This document shows positions 1 through 7,302 of a stretch of 64,000 nucleotides of DNA, piece by piece (position 1 is the stretch's first letter; every line of letters begins with the position of its first letter). The notes below the pieces were generated by a model that searched no databases, was not told the DNA's origin, and worked only from the letters and a program-made list of their open reading frames with translations. Source of the DNA: an uncultured Propionibacteriaceae bacterium (lineage in GTDB: Bacteria > Actinomycetota > Actinomycetes > Propionibacteriales > Propionibacteriaceae); the NCBI GenBank assembly GCA_945911015.1, contig CAMDZW010000007.1:62001-126000 (forward strand). Reading direction: 5' to 3'. The translations under genes were made by a program, and so were the position numbers.

Positions 1-2
1 CC

Positions 3-1310
3 ACGGCACTCGAGGTCATCACACCCCCAGCTCCGGTGCGTCTTGCCTGCAGCGGTGACTTCGAAACGCTCAGCACGGCGATTCATGACGACCAGTACGT
101 ACGCGTCATGGCGCTGCGCTCCCCCGACGACCATGTGCTCATCCTGGTCAGCTACGAGCTGTTGTTCTTCGACCGGTCGCTCAACCGGGCACTGGCCGAG
201 CATGCCCAGCAGCGGCACGGTGTGGACCCGGCATGCGTCACGGTCGGCGCAGTCCACAACCACAATGCTGGAGGGGTCGCCGGCTACAACCCGGGCACGA
301 GCCATGCGCCTCAGTGGCCATCAGACGACGATCCGACCGGATATGAGGAACTGCTCCTCAACAAGGGCATTGCGGCCATCGACACCGCCATGGCCCACCT
401 GCGGCCAGGACAGATCGAGCTGAGGCGGAGCCACTCCGAGCTCAACATCAACCGCCGTCAGAAGATCGGAGACCAGATTGTCGCTGGGCCGAACGAGGCC
501 GCCCCACGTGACACCGAGTTGATCGTCCTCTCAGTCACCGATCACCACGGGACCCTTGCCGCCTGCCTCGTGGTCTGGGCCTGCCACCCGGTCTTCTATC
601 CCGAACGCACGGTGTTGACCGGCGAGTTCCCGTCCCGGCTGTGTCAGCTCATTTCCGCTGAGCGCTACGGATGTGCACCGATGTTCCTCCAAGGCGCTGC
701 TGGTGACGTCCGACCTCGAGCGACGGTCGTCGACGGCCAGTTCACACCACAGCCATTCGCGGTGATCGACGAGTTCTCACGAGCCCTGGCAGCAGAAGTC
801 CTCACCCTCCTTGACGAGCCAGGCGAACCGATCGACCTGGCGCCCTGCGGTGTCGAGTTCACCGTGGACCTGCCCCTGCGGGTGCATGATCGCGACCATT
901 TCAGCAACTTGGTCACACAGGGGCCCTCACTCCCCCACCACCCCGAATGGACCAATGCTGTGCTGATTGAGCAGGAGTATCTCAACCGGCCACACCAGGT
1001 CTCGCTGGGGTGCAGCCTGGTGCGCCTGACCCCGCCGGATGCTGCACCCCTGTGGCTGGCCACCGTCGGAGGTGAGCCCTGCAATGACATCAAGAATCTC
1101 GTACGGGCCGCCATCGGCGAGCCGGTGATCTTCGTTGGCTACACCGACAGCACCGCCTACATCGTCAGCGACCGGATGCTCGAAGAAGGCGGCTACGAAC
1201 CGACCTGCGCAGCAGAGTTCGGCCATCTCGGCCCCTTCGCCCCGGGCATCGACAACCGGATCAGTTCTGCCTTCGACGCGAGCGCGCAGCAGCTTCGACA
1301 GCGGCGATGA
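3..1310 (+). CDS. neutral/alkaline ceramidase-like hydrolase, 5' end outside window
   Basis: The N-terminal half matches the alpha domain of neutral/alkaline non-lysosomal ceramidase-like hydrolases. Visible landmarks are the histidine-rich VGAVHNHNAGG segment, the WACHPVFYPE segment and a GAAGDVRPR segment, all typical of this metal-dependent family. The frame stays open to the first base of the window, and the residues before the first internal GTG (position 36) read as coding (ITPPAPVRLACSGDFE). The true start is therefore upstream and the gene is partial. At about 435 visible residues it resembles the shorter bacterial homologues that sit beside sugar ABC transporters rather than the roughly 700-residue secreted ceramidases. 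The solute-binding lipoprotein 237 bases downstream supports a role in uptake or breakdown of a carbohydrate or amide-linked substrate. The substrate is unknown. Confidence 0.75.
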   Translation, partial: TALEVITPPAPVRLACSGDFETLSTAIHDDQYVRVMALRSPDDHVLILVSYELLFFDRSLNRALAEHAQQRHGVDPACVTVGAVHNHNAGGVAGYNPGTSHAPQWPSDDDPTGYEELLLNKGIAAIDTAMAHLRPGQIELRRSHSELNINRRQKIGDQIVAGPNEAAPRDTELIVLSVTDHHGTLAACLVVWACHPVFYPERTVLTGEFPSRLCQLISAERYGCAPMFLQGAAGDVRPRATVVDGQFTPQPFAVIDEFSRALAAEVLTLLDEPGEPIDLAPCGVEFTVDLPLRVHDRDHFSNLVTQGPSLPHHPEWTNAVLIEQEYLNRPHQVSLGCSLVRLTPPDAAPLWLATVGGEPCNDIKNLVRAAIGEPVIFVGYTDSTAYIVSDRMLEEGGYEPTCAAEFGHLGPFAPGIDNRISSAFDASAQQLRQRR

Positions 1311-1353
1311 CTGAGCACACCTGAGCGGTGCCCGGCGTGAGTCCGACATGACG

Positions 1354-1374
1354 ACCCCTTGCATCGCAGGGGGT
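1354..1374 (+). terminator. hairpin after the ceramidase-like gene
   Basis: ACCCCTTGC and GCAGGGGGT form a 9-base stem with one G-T pair and a 3-base loop, about 44 bases after the stop codon. There is no T-run; an A-run follows instead. It may be a weak terminator separating the hydrolase from the lipoprotein gene. Confidence 0.35.
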
Positions 1375-1547
1375 GGCCCTTGGTCAAAAAAAGTACAGGT
1401 GAAGGTCGTACTTGTGCATGGCAGAAACGCAACCCACTGACTTAGCGTTGGCGCGTCGGATGGTTGACAGCGTGCCGGGCCCTTGGCGGGAGACCCGGGT
1501 CAACCACGGATCCGACCACACCCGATGTTGGGAAAGGACACGACGTG

Positions 1548-3173
1548 ATGAATCCAGACCTGAGCCGACGGACCGTGCTGTCGTACGGACTCGCTGGGGC
1601 GACGATCGCTGGAGCCGGGCTGCTGAGCAGTTGCTCCTCCCAGGGCGACAGTCCTGGTGGCGACGAAGGCACATCCGGTGCTGAGGGGAGCGACCTGCCC
1701 AAACATGTGCCGTTTGAGGGGACGACCCCGGACGTCAAGGGCGAGAACGGCGCAGCCGACTTCTACCGCAACTATCCACAGGATCCGGCTGTCACGGTCT
1801 CCGACACACCAGGAGACGGCGAGCCGATCAGCGCGATGCTGTCGATCTACTACCCGGCCTGGGGCGATGCACCCGAGAACACCGCCTTGGACGAGCTGAA
1901 CAACGAGCTGGGCAGTGCATTGAAGTTCCAGCAGGTGCCCGGCGCCGAGTACACGAGCAAGTTCCAGACGATGGTGGCCGGAAATGACCTGCCGACCATG
2001 ATGGAGGTTCGCAACGTTGCACGGCTTCCCGAGCTGCTGAAGTCGAAGTTCATTGACCTGTCCGAGCATCTGTCCGGTGAGGCCGTCACCGCGTACCCGA
2101 ATCTGGCCAATCTGCCTGAAACGGCTTGGCAGGCCGCCCGGTACAACGGCGGCATCTATGGCATCCCTGCGACCAGGGGGATGTGGCAGTCCGCCATCAT
2201 GCACCATCGAGACGATCTGCTGGCCGAGCGCGGGATGGATGTCGAGCAGATCACCAACTTCGACGACTTCCTTGCGTTCTGCATCGAGGTGACCGACGCG
2301 AAGACCTTTGCCCTGACGACGATGCCGACGACCTACATCCGGCAGATGCTGCGTATCCCGAACAACTGGCAGTTGGACAATGGCAACCTGATTCATGCCT
2401 ATGAGGTGCCTGAGCAGGAGGAAGCACTCAATGCGCTGCGCAAGTTGGCCGAGGCCAAGGTGATCCGGCCCGACTGGTCGACGCTGAGCTCGGACCAGGT
2501 CCGAGAACTCTTCACCGACGGTTCGACGCTGATGACCAGCGGCACCTATCAGGGATGGACCCGCTGGCACCGCTCGCACACCGGAAACTGGCCCTTCGAC
2601 TTCGGTGGGATGCCGATCCCAGGCTTCGACGGGGGCGAGGGCGTTGCCCATCTGGCCGCTCCCACATGGGCGATCGGCGCAATCTCGAAGGGCAACGAGG
2701 AGCGTGTCGAGACCCTTCTGCGGGTCTGGAACTACCTGGCGGCGCCCTTCGGCAGCAAGGAACAGTTGACCGTGCTGTACGGCCGGGAGGGGGCAGACTA
2801 CGAGCTGGACGGTTCGGATCCGGTCCAGACCGAGCAGGGCAAGAAGAACGCCATGCTGCTCACCACCATTGTCTGCGCACCTCAAATGGCCTACTACCCC
2901 AACGATCCTGCGGTCGCAGAGAAGCTGCAGGCCCACATGCAGCGGATGGCACCGATCGCCATCGACGATCCTGTTCGATATGTCTACTCCGACACCAAGG
3001 CAGCCAAGGAAGTGACGTTGTCGCGTGAAGCCGACGACGTCTTCACCGACATCGTGCTGGGTCGACGTGAGATCAGTGAGTGGGCAGCAGCGGTGGAGAA
3101 CTGGCGCAAGAAGGGTGGCGACCAGATGCGAGGTGAGCTTGAGGAGGCTGTGGCTGCCGAAGCGGATGGCTGA
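1548..3173 (+). CDS. extracellular solute-binding lipoprotein (ABC importer), Tat-exported
   Basis: A 541-residue substrate-binding protein of the LplA-like, family-1 carbohydrate type. The ATG at 1548 was chosen because GGAAAGGA lies about 9 bases upstream and the protein then begins with a twin-arginine signal (LSRRTVLSYG), a hydrophobic stretch and a lipobox (LLSSC). This predicts Tat export and lipid anchoring at Cys near residue 28. The mature part has the family's early strand (MLSIYYPAW), followed by the aromatic-rich helices usual in sugar binding. No permease or ATPase genes follow; the next gene is convergent. Its ABC partners would therefore lie upstream of the window or elsewhere. 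The substrate cannot be read from the sequence. Confidence 0.88.
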   Translation: MNPDLSRRTVLSYGLAGATIAGAGLLSSCSSQGDSPGGDEGTSGAEGSDLPKHVPFEGTTPDVKGENGAADFYRNYPQDPAVTVSDTPGDGEPISAMLSIYYPAWGDAPENTALDELNNELGSALKFQQVPGAEYTSKFQTMVAGNDLPTMMEVRNVARLPELLKSKFIDLSEHLSGEAVTAYPNLANLPETAWQAARYNGGIYGIPATRGMWQSAIMHHRDDLLAERGMDVEQITNFDDFLAFCIEVTDAKTFALTTMPTTYIRQMLRIPNNWQLDNGNLIHAYEVPEQEEALNALRKLAEAKVIRPDWSTLSSDQVRELFTDGSTLMTSGTYQGWTRWHRSHTGNWPFDFGGMPIPGFDGGEGVAHLAAPTWAIGAISKGNEERVETLLRVWNYLAAPFGSKEQLTVLYGREGADYELDGSDPVQTEQGKKNAMLLTTIVCAPQMAYYPNDPAVAEKLQAHMQRMAPIAIDDPVRYVYSDTKAAKEVTLSREADDVFTDIVLGRREISEWAAAVENWRKKGGDQMRGELEEAVAAEADG

Positions 3174-3180
3174 GTAGTGG

Positions 3181-4491
3181 TCAGTGCTTCGAACGCACCC
3201 GGACCCGCAGACCGTCGCGCGGCTTCATCGTGACCATGCTGCGCGGTCGGATGCGTTGTGGGACGAGGGTGAGCTCGGCCCGGGTCAGGATCCGACTCAG
3301 CATGACCGCGACCTCGGTGACTGCCATCGCTGCGCCCACACAGCGGTGCGCTCCCCCGCCGAACGGGAGGTACTCGTACGGCTTGGGTTTGTGGTGGGAC
3401 GGGTCACCGGCAATCCAACGCTCCGGCCGGAACTCCAGGGGCGCCGGCCACAGTTCCGGCAGTCGGTGAGTGACGTACGGACTGATCACCACCGAGCTGC
3501 CGGGACGAATGTCCTTTCCTGCAAAGGAAATCGGCTCGGCCAACCACCGGGCCAACACCACGACCGGGGCCCACAGGCGCAAAGACTCACTGACCACCCC
3601 GTTGAGGTACGGCATGGAGCGGATCTCCTGCGCGGTCGGCACTCGGTCGCTGGCAACGGCGCGCACTTCTTCGGCCGCGGTTTGCCAGACCTGTGGATCG
3701 GCGAGCATCGCGTGCAGGGCCCACCCCAAAAGTGCGCTGGTGGTCTCGTATCCGGCCACGATCAAGGTGACCGCCTGGTCTCGGATCTCGTGATCGGCCA
3801 AGCCGTCACCAGTCCCGTCACGGCCGTGGACCAAGGTGTCCATGATCGACATCTCGGACCCAGGGTGGAGGCTGCGGACGCGGTCGATCTCGGCATGCAC
3901 GCGAGCATCAACACGATCTCGAGCCGCCATTGCTCTACGCCACTGTGGCGTACGAAGGCGACGTTTCGCCGCCACCGCCTGGGGCATGGCATCACACAAA
4001 TCGATCATGACCTGCAGATCGCCGCCGAGCGTCTCCGCGTCACTGGCCAACGTCGGGCCGAACAGCGTGTCCAGGGTGGTACGACGGATCGCGGAGCGGA
4101 ACTGGGCGAAGGCGTCGTGTTCCTCCCCCGGGCGCCACTGGTCGATGACGCGGTCGGCGTTGGCGGCCATCGTCGGGACATGGTCGGCAATTCGACGATG
4201 GTGCAGACCCGGTTCCACCAGCCGTCGGCGGCGACGATGGTCGGCTCCATCGCTGAGCAGCATTGAGGTCTCGCCGTCGACCGGCCGAAGGAAATCGAGC
4301 GCCCGGCCCCATCGGAACTTGTCGGAGTTGGCGAAGACAAACCGGTTCGCCTCCGGCCCGAGCAGATAGGTGTAGCCACGGCGACCACCCACTGACGCCA
4401 CGGAACCCCGTGTGCGGTGCAGCCACATCAGGCTGTCGGCCAGACGATAGCGGACCCGCTCGCCGAGCGGGCGATGGACGGCATCAGACAC
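3181..4491 (-). CDS. cytochrome P450
   Basis: A haem-thiolate monooxygenase. The cysteine ligand loop FGGGAHRCVG is near the C-terminus, the K-helix ExxR is in SESLRLWAP, and the I-helix oxygen-activation motif is VAGYETTSALL. The C-terminal part is full length for a bacterial soluble P450. The start is uncertain. ATG at 4533 would put the palindrome at 4498-4513 inside the gene and overlap the divergent regulator head to head. GTG at 4491, preceded by GGAACGA, leaves the palindrome as leader or operator and gives about 436 residues, so I prefer it. The gene is divergent from a TetR regulator, a common arrangement for repressor-controlled P450s. No ferredoxin or reductase gene is adjacent, so redox partners must come from elsewhere. 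The substrate is unknown. Confidence 0.9.
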   Translation of the reverse strand: MSDAVHRPLGERVRYRLADSLMWLHRTRGSVASVGGRRGYTYLLGPEANRFVFANSDKFRWGRALDFLRPVDGETSMLLSDGADHRRRRRLVEPGLHHRRIADHVPTMAANADRVIDQWRPGEEHDAFAQFRSAIRRTTLDTLFGPTLASDAETLGGDLQVMIDLCDAMPQAVAAKRRLRTPQWRRAMAARDRVDARVHAEIDRVRSLHPGSEMSIMDTLVHGRDGTGDGLADHEIRDQAVTLIVAGYETTSALLGWALHAMLADPQVWQTAAEEVRAVASDRVPTAQEIRSMPYLNGVVSESLRLWAPVVVLARWLAEPISFAGKDIRPGSSVVISPYVTHRLPELWPAPLEFRPERWIAGDPSHHKPKPYEYLPFGGGAHRCVGAAMAVTEVAVMLSRILTRAELTLVPQRIRPRSMVTMKPRDGLRVRVRSKH

Positions 4492-4497
4492 AATTCG

Positions 4498-4513
4498 TTC
4501 CACAAGTGTGGAA
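4498..4513. promoter_or_regulatory. perfect palindromic operator between P450 and TetR genes
   Basis: TTCCACA-AG-TGTGGAA is a perfect 7+2+7 palindrome in the only non-coding gap between the divergent P450 and TetR genes. Size and position fit a TetR-dimer operator. TACGCT at 4519-4524 could be the -10 box of the regulator, with transcription starting at or next to its ATG at 4532. A repressor bound here would then block the -35 region of tetR and the start region of the P450 transcript. Binding by the adjacent regulator is inferred from position. Confidence 0.65.
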
Positions 4514-4531
4514 ACTACTACGCTACTCCTC

Positions 4532-5191
4532 ATGACGCGAATCGAGATGACGCGGATCGAGGCGACCACCCAGCTACGGCAGAATCTGGTCCTGGCAGCG
4601 GTGGATCTGCTGGCCGAGGACGGACTGCGCGCCGTCACCCACCGTCGGGTCGAACAACGAGCCGGCGTTTCCCAGGGCACGGTGAAGTATCACTTCGGGT
4701 CACTCGACGGGCTCATCGCCGCCGTCGTGGAGCACATGGTCGACGTGGAAGTCACCAGTGTTTTGGCCGTGCCCCGCGAACTGGTCGAGACTGCGCTGGC
4801 GACCGGCCGTGTCCCCGACGCCGTGTGGCAACGCGCCGATGCTGTCCTGCACGAGATGCTCAGCCGCCCCGAGCTGGTCCGCGCCAGGTTCGAGCTCTAC
4901 CTCCATGCTGCAGCACGGCCCGAGCTGCAGACAATGATTGGACGTGGCCGGGATCAGTTCGTCAAGCAGACGGCCGCGTCACTGGCCGAGGTGACAGCGG
5001 GTCAGGCTCCTGACTCGGCCGAGTCAGTCGCTCGGATGATCCTCGCCCTGGTGGACGGCATGCTGCTGCACCACCTCGCAGCGCCCCATCGGAGCTTGGT
5101 CGACGACGGCGCAGCCTGGCTGGTGGCCACGGCCATGTCAGCGCCAATGGTGACCGATCTCGTTAGCCAGCACCAGTCCTTCGCTCAGTGA
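4532..5191 (+). CDS. TetR/AcrR family transcriptional regulator
   Basis: A 219-residue one-component regulator. The N-terminal helix-turn-helix shows the usual TetR pattern (THRRVEQRAGVSQGTVKYHF, then GLIAAVVEHM). The C-terminal half is an all-helical ligand/dimer domain. The first 30 bases are a tandem duplication of a 15-base unit (one mismatch), so the protein begins MTRIEMTRIEAT and has two in-frame ATGs, at 4532 and 4547. Neither has a Shine-Dalgarno sequence, and the -10-like TACGCT ends 7 bases before 4532, suggesting leaderless translation. It probably represses itself and the divergent P450 through the palindrome at 4498-4513. Its 3' end overlaps the convergent aldo/keto reductase by 7 bases. 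Confidence 0.88.
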   Translation: MTRIEMTRIEATTQLRQNLVLAAVDLLAEDGLRAVTHRRVEQRAGVSQGTVKYHFGSLDGLIAAVVEHMVDVEVTSVLAVPRELVETALATGRVPDAVWQRADAVLHEMLSRPELVRARFELYLHAAARPELQTMIGRGRDQFVKQTAASLAEVTAGQAPDSAESVARMILALVDGMLLHHLAAPHRSLVDDGAAWLVATAMSAPMVTDLVSQHQSFAQ

Positions 5192-6009
5192 CCGAAGGAG
5201 TCTGAGTCGGCAGCCGCACCCTCGCCCTTGTCGAGGGCGAACAGCGCAGACATCTGCTCGTCGTCGAGCTCGAAGTCAAAGATCGACGCGTTCTCCACCA
5301 TCCGTTGGGGTGTTGCTGTCTTGGGCAGTGGCACCAGTCCCTGTTGGACGTGCCAACGCAGCACAACCTAGGCAGCGGTCCGTCCTAGATCCTCGGCGAT
5401 CCGCGTCACGACCGGATCGTGCAACAGACCTTCGGCCTTGATGGGGCTCCATGACTCAGTGACAATTCCCTGGCGCCGGTTGTCCTCGACACTGGCCGTG
5501 CGGGGTGTGTACGGGCTGAGCTGGATCTGGTTGACGTCAGGGACCTCACCGGTCTCTGAGACCAGACGAGCCATGTGGCTGGGCTTGAAGTTCGAGGTGC
5601 CGATGGCGCGGACCGATCCATCGGCCAACAGCTCGAGAAGCCCGCGAAATGCGTCGACGTAGGTGCCCTGATCCGGGTTCGGCCAGTGGATCAGCAGGAG
5701 GTCGATGTGGTCCAGGCCAAGACGCTCGACACTGGCCTGCCATGCCTTCCGGGCGCCATCAACGCTGTGCCACTCCCGGTTGAACTTCGTCGTCACGAAC
5801 AGCTCGTCACGCGGGACACCGCAATCACGCACTCCTTGGCCCACACCGCGTTCGTTGCGATAGTTCTCGGCCGTGTCGAAGTGCCGATACCCCCGCTCGA
5901 CTGCGGCTCGTACGGCCGCAGCAGCCTCGTCGTTGTTGAGGGGATAGGTACCCAGCCCGATGACCGGGATCGAGGCGCCGTGCAGCAGTGGGACAGTGGG
6001 GATCGACAT
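5185..6009 (-). pseudogene. aldo/keto reductase interrupted by one in-frame TAG
   Basis: An NADPH-dependent aldo/keto reductase of the 2,5-diketogluconate-reductase type. The catalytic tetrad is visible: Asp and Tyr in FDTAENYRNE, Lys in VTTKFN and His in LLIHWP. Starting at ATG 6009 (MSIPTVPLLHGASIPVIGLG) the frame runs to a TAG at 5365-5367. It then continues in the same frame as VVLRWHVQQGLVPLPKTATP, a typical family C-terminus, to TGA at 5185. The family sequence at the break is normally Ala-Gln-Val, so a single CAG-to-TAG change explains it. The restored length is 274 residues, normal for the family. Without readthrough, the truncated product lacks the helix that carries cofactor-binding residues. 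It is either a recent nonsense mutation or a sequencing error, since everything else looks intact. Confidence 0.85.
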
Positions 6010-6049
6010 GTCGGTCAGACTACCGGTGCAGGGAACCCGATCCCGCGCT

Positions 6050-6283
6050 TCACTGCTGCTCCCCTGCCCAGTTGGCATCGAAGTAGGCCTTCACCTCGTC
6101 GGCGGACATCGACCGGGACGGGTCGTCGTGGAGTTCGTCATAGGCACACACGACATGCGAAGGTCCCGACGGACCCTCGAGCTCGCGTTCGACAGATTTC
6201 AGGAGTCGACGCGCAAGATCGCGGCGCTGCTCCGGCGGCAGCGCCCTGGCCATCTCGTAGAGCTGCGATGCATCCGTCGACAT
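6050..6283 (-). CDS. small RelB/addiction-module-like protein
   Basis: A 77-residue soluble protein from ATG 6283. The segments LPPEQRRDLARRLLKSVE and MSADEVKAYFDANW resemble the short putative addiction-module component family, which is related to RelB-type antitoxins. No toxin-like ORF is adjacent, so it is either an orphan antitoxin or simply a small helical protein. TACTCT lies 6 bases before the ATG and could be a -10 box for a leaderless transcript. The start at 6322 would add residues with no recognisable signal. Function is not known. Confidence 0.5.
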   Translation of the reverse strand: MSTDASQLYEMARALPPEQRRDLARRLLKSVERELEGPSGPSHVVCAYDELHDDPSRSMSADEVKAYFDANWAGEQQ

Positions 6284-6342
6284 GTACCGAGAGTACCCAC
6301 CGAGCCCATCGCTGGGAACCACTCGCGTGCGATGATCAGCCC

Positions 6343-7275
6343 ATGCGCCTGGGACGACGAGAGTTCGGCTGGTTGACCGCCGGCGTCTCGACCGCGCTCG
6401 TCCTGTACGGATGCGGCCCGGCTCGGCCAGATCCCACCCCCGAGGCCCAGGCCATGCTCGACAGCCTGATCTCCGAACTGTCCGGGATCGATCTGCTCAT
6501 TGACATCGACGGCACAGTGACCACCCACGTCTACACCGAGACCGCCATCGTCGTCACCGCCCGCACAGCGACTGAACCCGACCGCGACCAGCTGGTCACG
6601 ATCGGTATCGCGGTCCAGGCCGCCGTCGACGGTCACCAACGTGAAGGCACACGGACCCGCGTCACCCTCCGTACGACCGTGAGGGCTGCAGACCTCAACT
6701 GGCACTGGGGTCCCACCACCAAGGACACACCCGGGGTCGACCAGCAGGTCGACGCCTGTCTCTCCGAGATCGATCTCGGAGCCCGTACGGTCAGCCTCGA
6801 CGACGGGCTCTCCTCTCGTTGGTCGACAATCGACGACAGCACCGTGCTGCAGGCCCCGCCGGCGGGCATGCGTCGAGTGACTCGCTGGGTGAGCTTCGCC
6901 ACGTCCCAGGACCTCACCGTGACCGTCCACGCCAGCCAGCCGAGCCTCGACTGGCCGGTCACCGCCCTGGTCACCGGCATCCGATCTTTCCTGCACTCAT
7001 TGAACCTTGTGGTGATGGATGACTGGGCGCACTGGCAACTGTCCCTGGACGTCGACGAGGAAACCTCCGCTGCCTTCAGCGAGGCCGTGGTCCACATGCT
7101 GCGCCTGCTCCGCACCGTCGATGCCCCCGACCGACACACGCTCGACTGCACGGGCCCGTGGTGGGTCAACTTCGCCATCGGTGTCACCGTGGCGATCGAC
7201 CAATGGCTTCCGGACAAGGCGCGCTCAGTCGATCGGGCCGTGATCCAGCAGGTTGTCGACCGAGCCAACCAGTGA
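6343..7275 (+). CDS. hypothetical Tat-type lipoprotein
   Basis: A 310-residue predicted lipoprotein that I do not recognise. The N-terminus MRLGRREFGWLTAGVSTALV has a twin-arginine motif and a hydrophobic segment, then a lipobox-like VLYGCG, so it is probably Tat-exported and anchored at Cys 24 or so. The mature part has two similar halves rich in Asp/Thr beta-strand-like segments (for example DIDGTVTTHVYTETAIVVTA) and no catalytic motif. GATGAT at 6331-6336 sits 6 bases before the ATG, consistent with a leaderless start, and no Shine-Dalgarno is present. It is convergent with the SWIM gene of the five-gene cluster, 27 bases away, so it is probably not part of that module. Confidence 0.6.
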   Translation: MRLGRREFGWLTAGVSTALVLYGCGPARPDPTPEAQAMLDSLISELSGIDLLIDIDGTVTTHVYTETAIVVTARTATEPDRDQLVTIGIAVQAAVDGHQREGTRTRVTLRTTVRAADLNWHWGPTTKDTPGVDQQVDACLSEIDLGARTVSLDDGLSSRWSTIDDSTVLQAPPAGMRRVTRWVSFATSQDLTVTVHASQPSLDWPVTALVTGIRSFLHSLNLVVMDDWAHWQLSLDVDEETSAAFSEAVVHMLRLLRTVDAPDRHTLDCTGPWWVNFAIGVTVAIDQWLPDKARSVDRAVIQQVVDRANQ

Positions 7276-7302
7276 CCGACCTCGATCAGAACAGGTAGCT
7301 CG

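Noticed and set aside
1500-2936. 478-codon minus-strand frame opposite the solute-binding protein gene
   Set aside because: It is an antisense shadow of a gene with a signal peptide and family motifs; no ribosome-binding site or recognisable domain.
4508-4531. GTG 4508 as tetR start
   Set aside because: It lies inside the palindrome and adds residues not typical of the family; ATG 4532 or 4547 is more likely.
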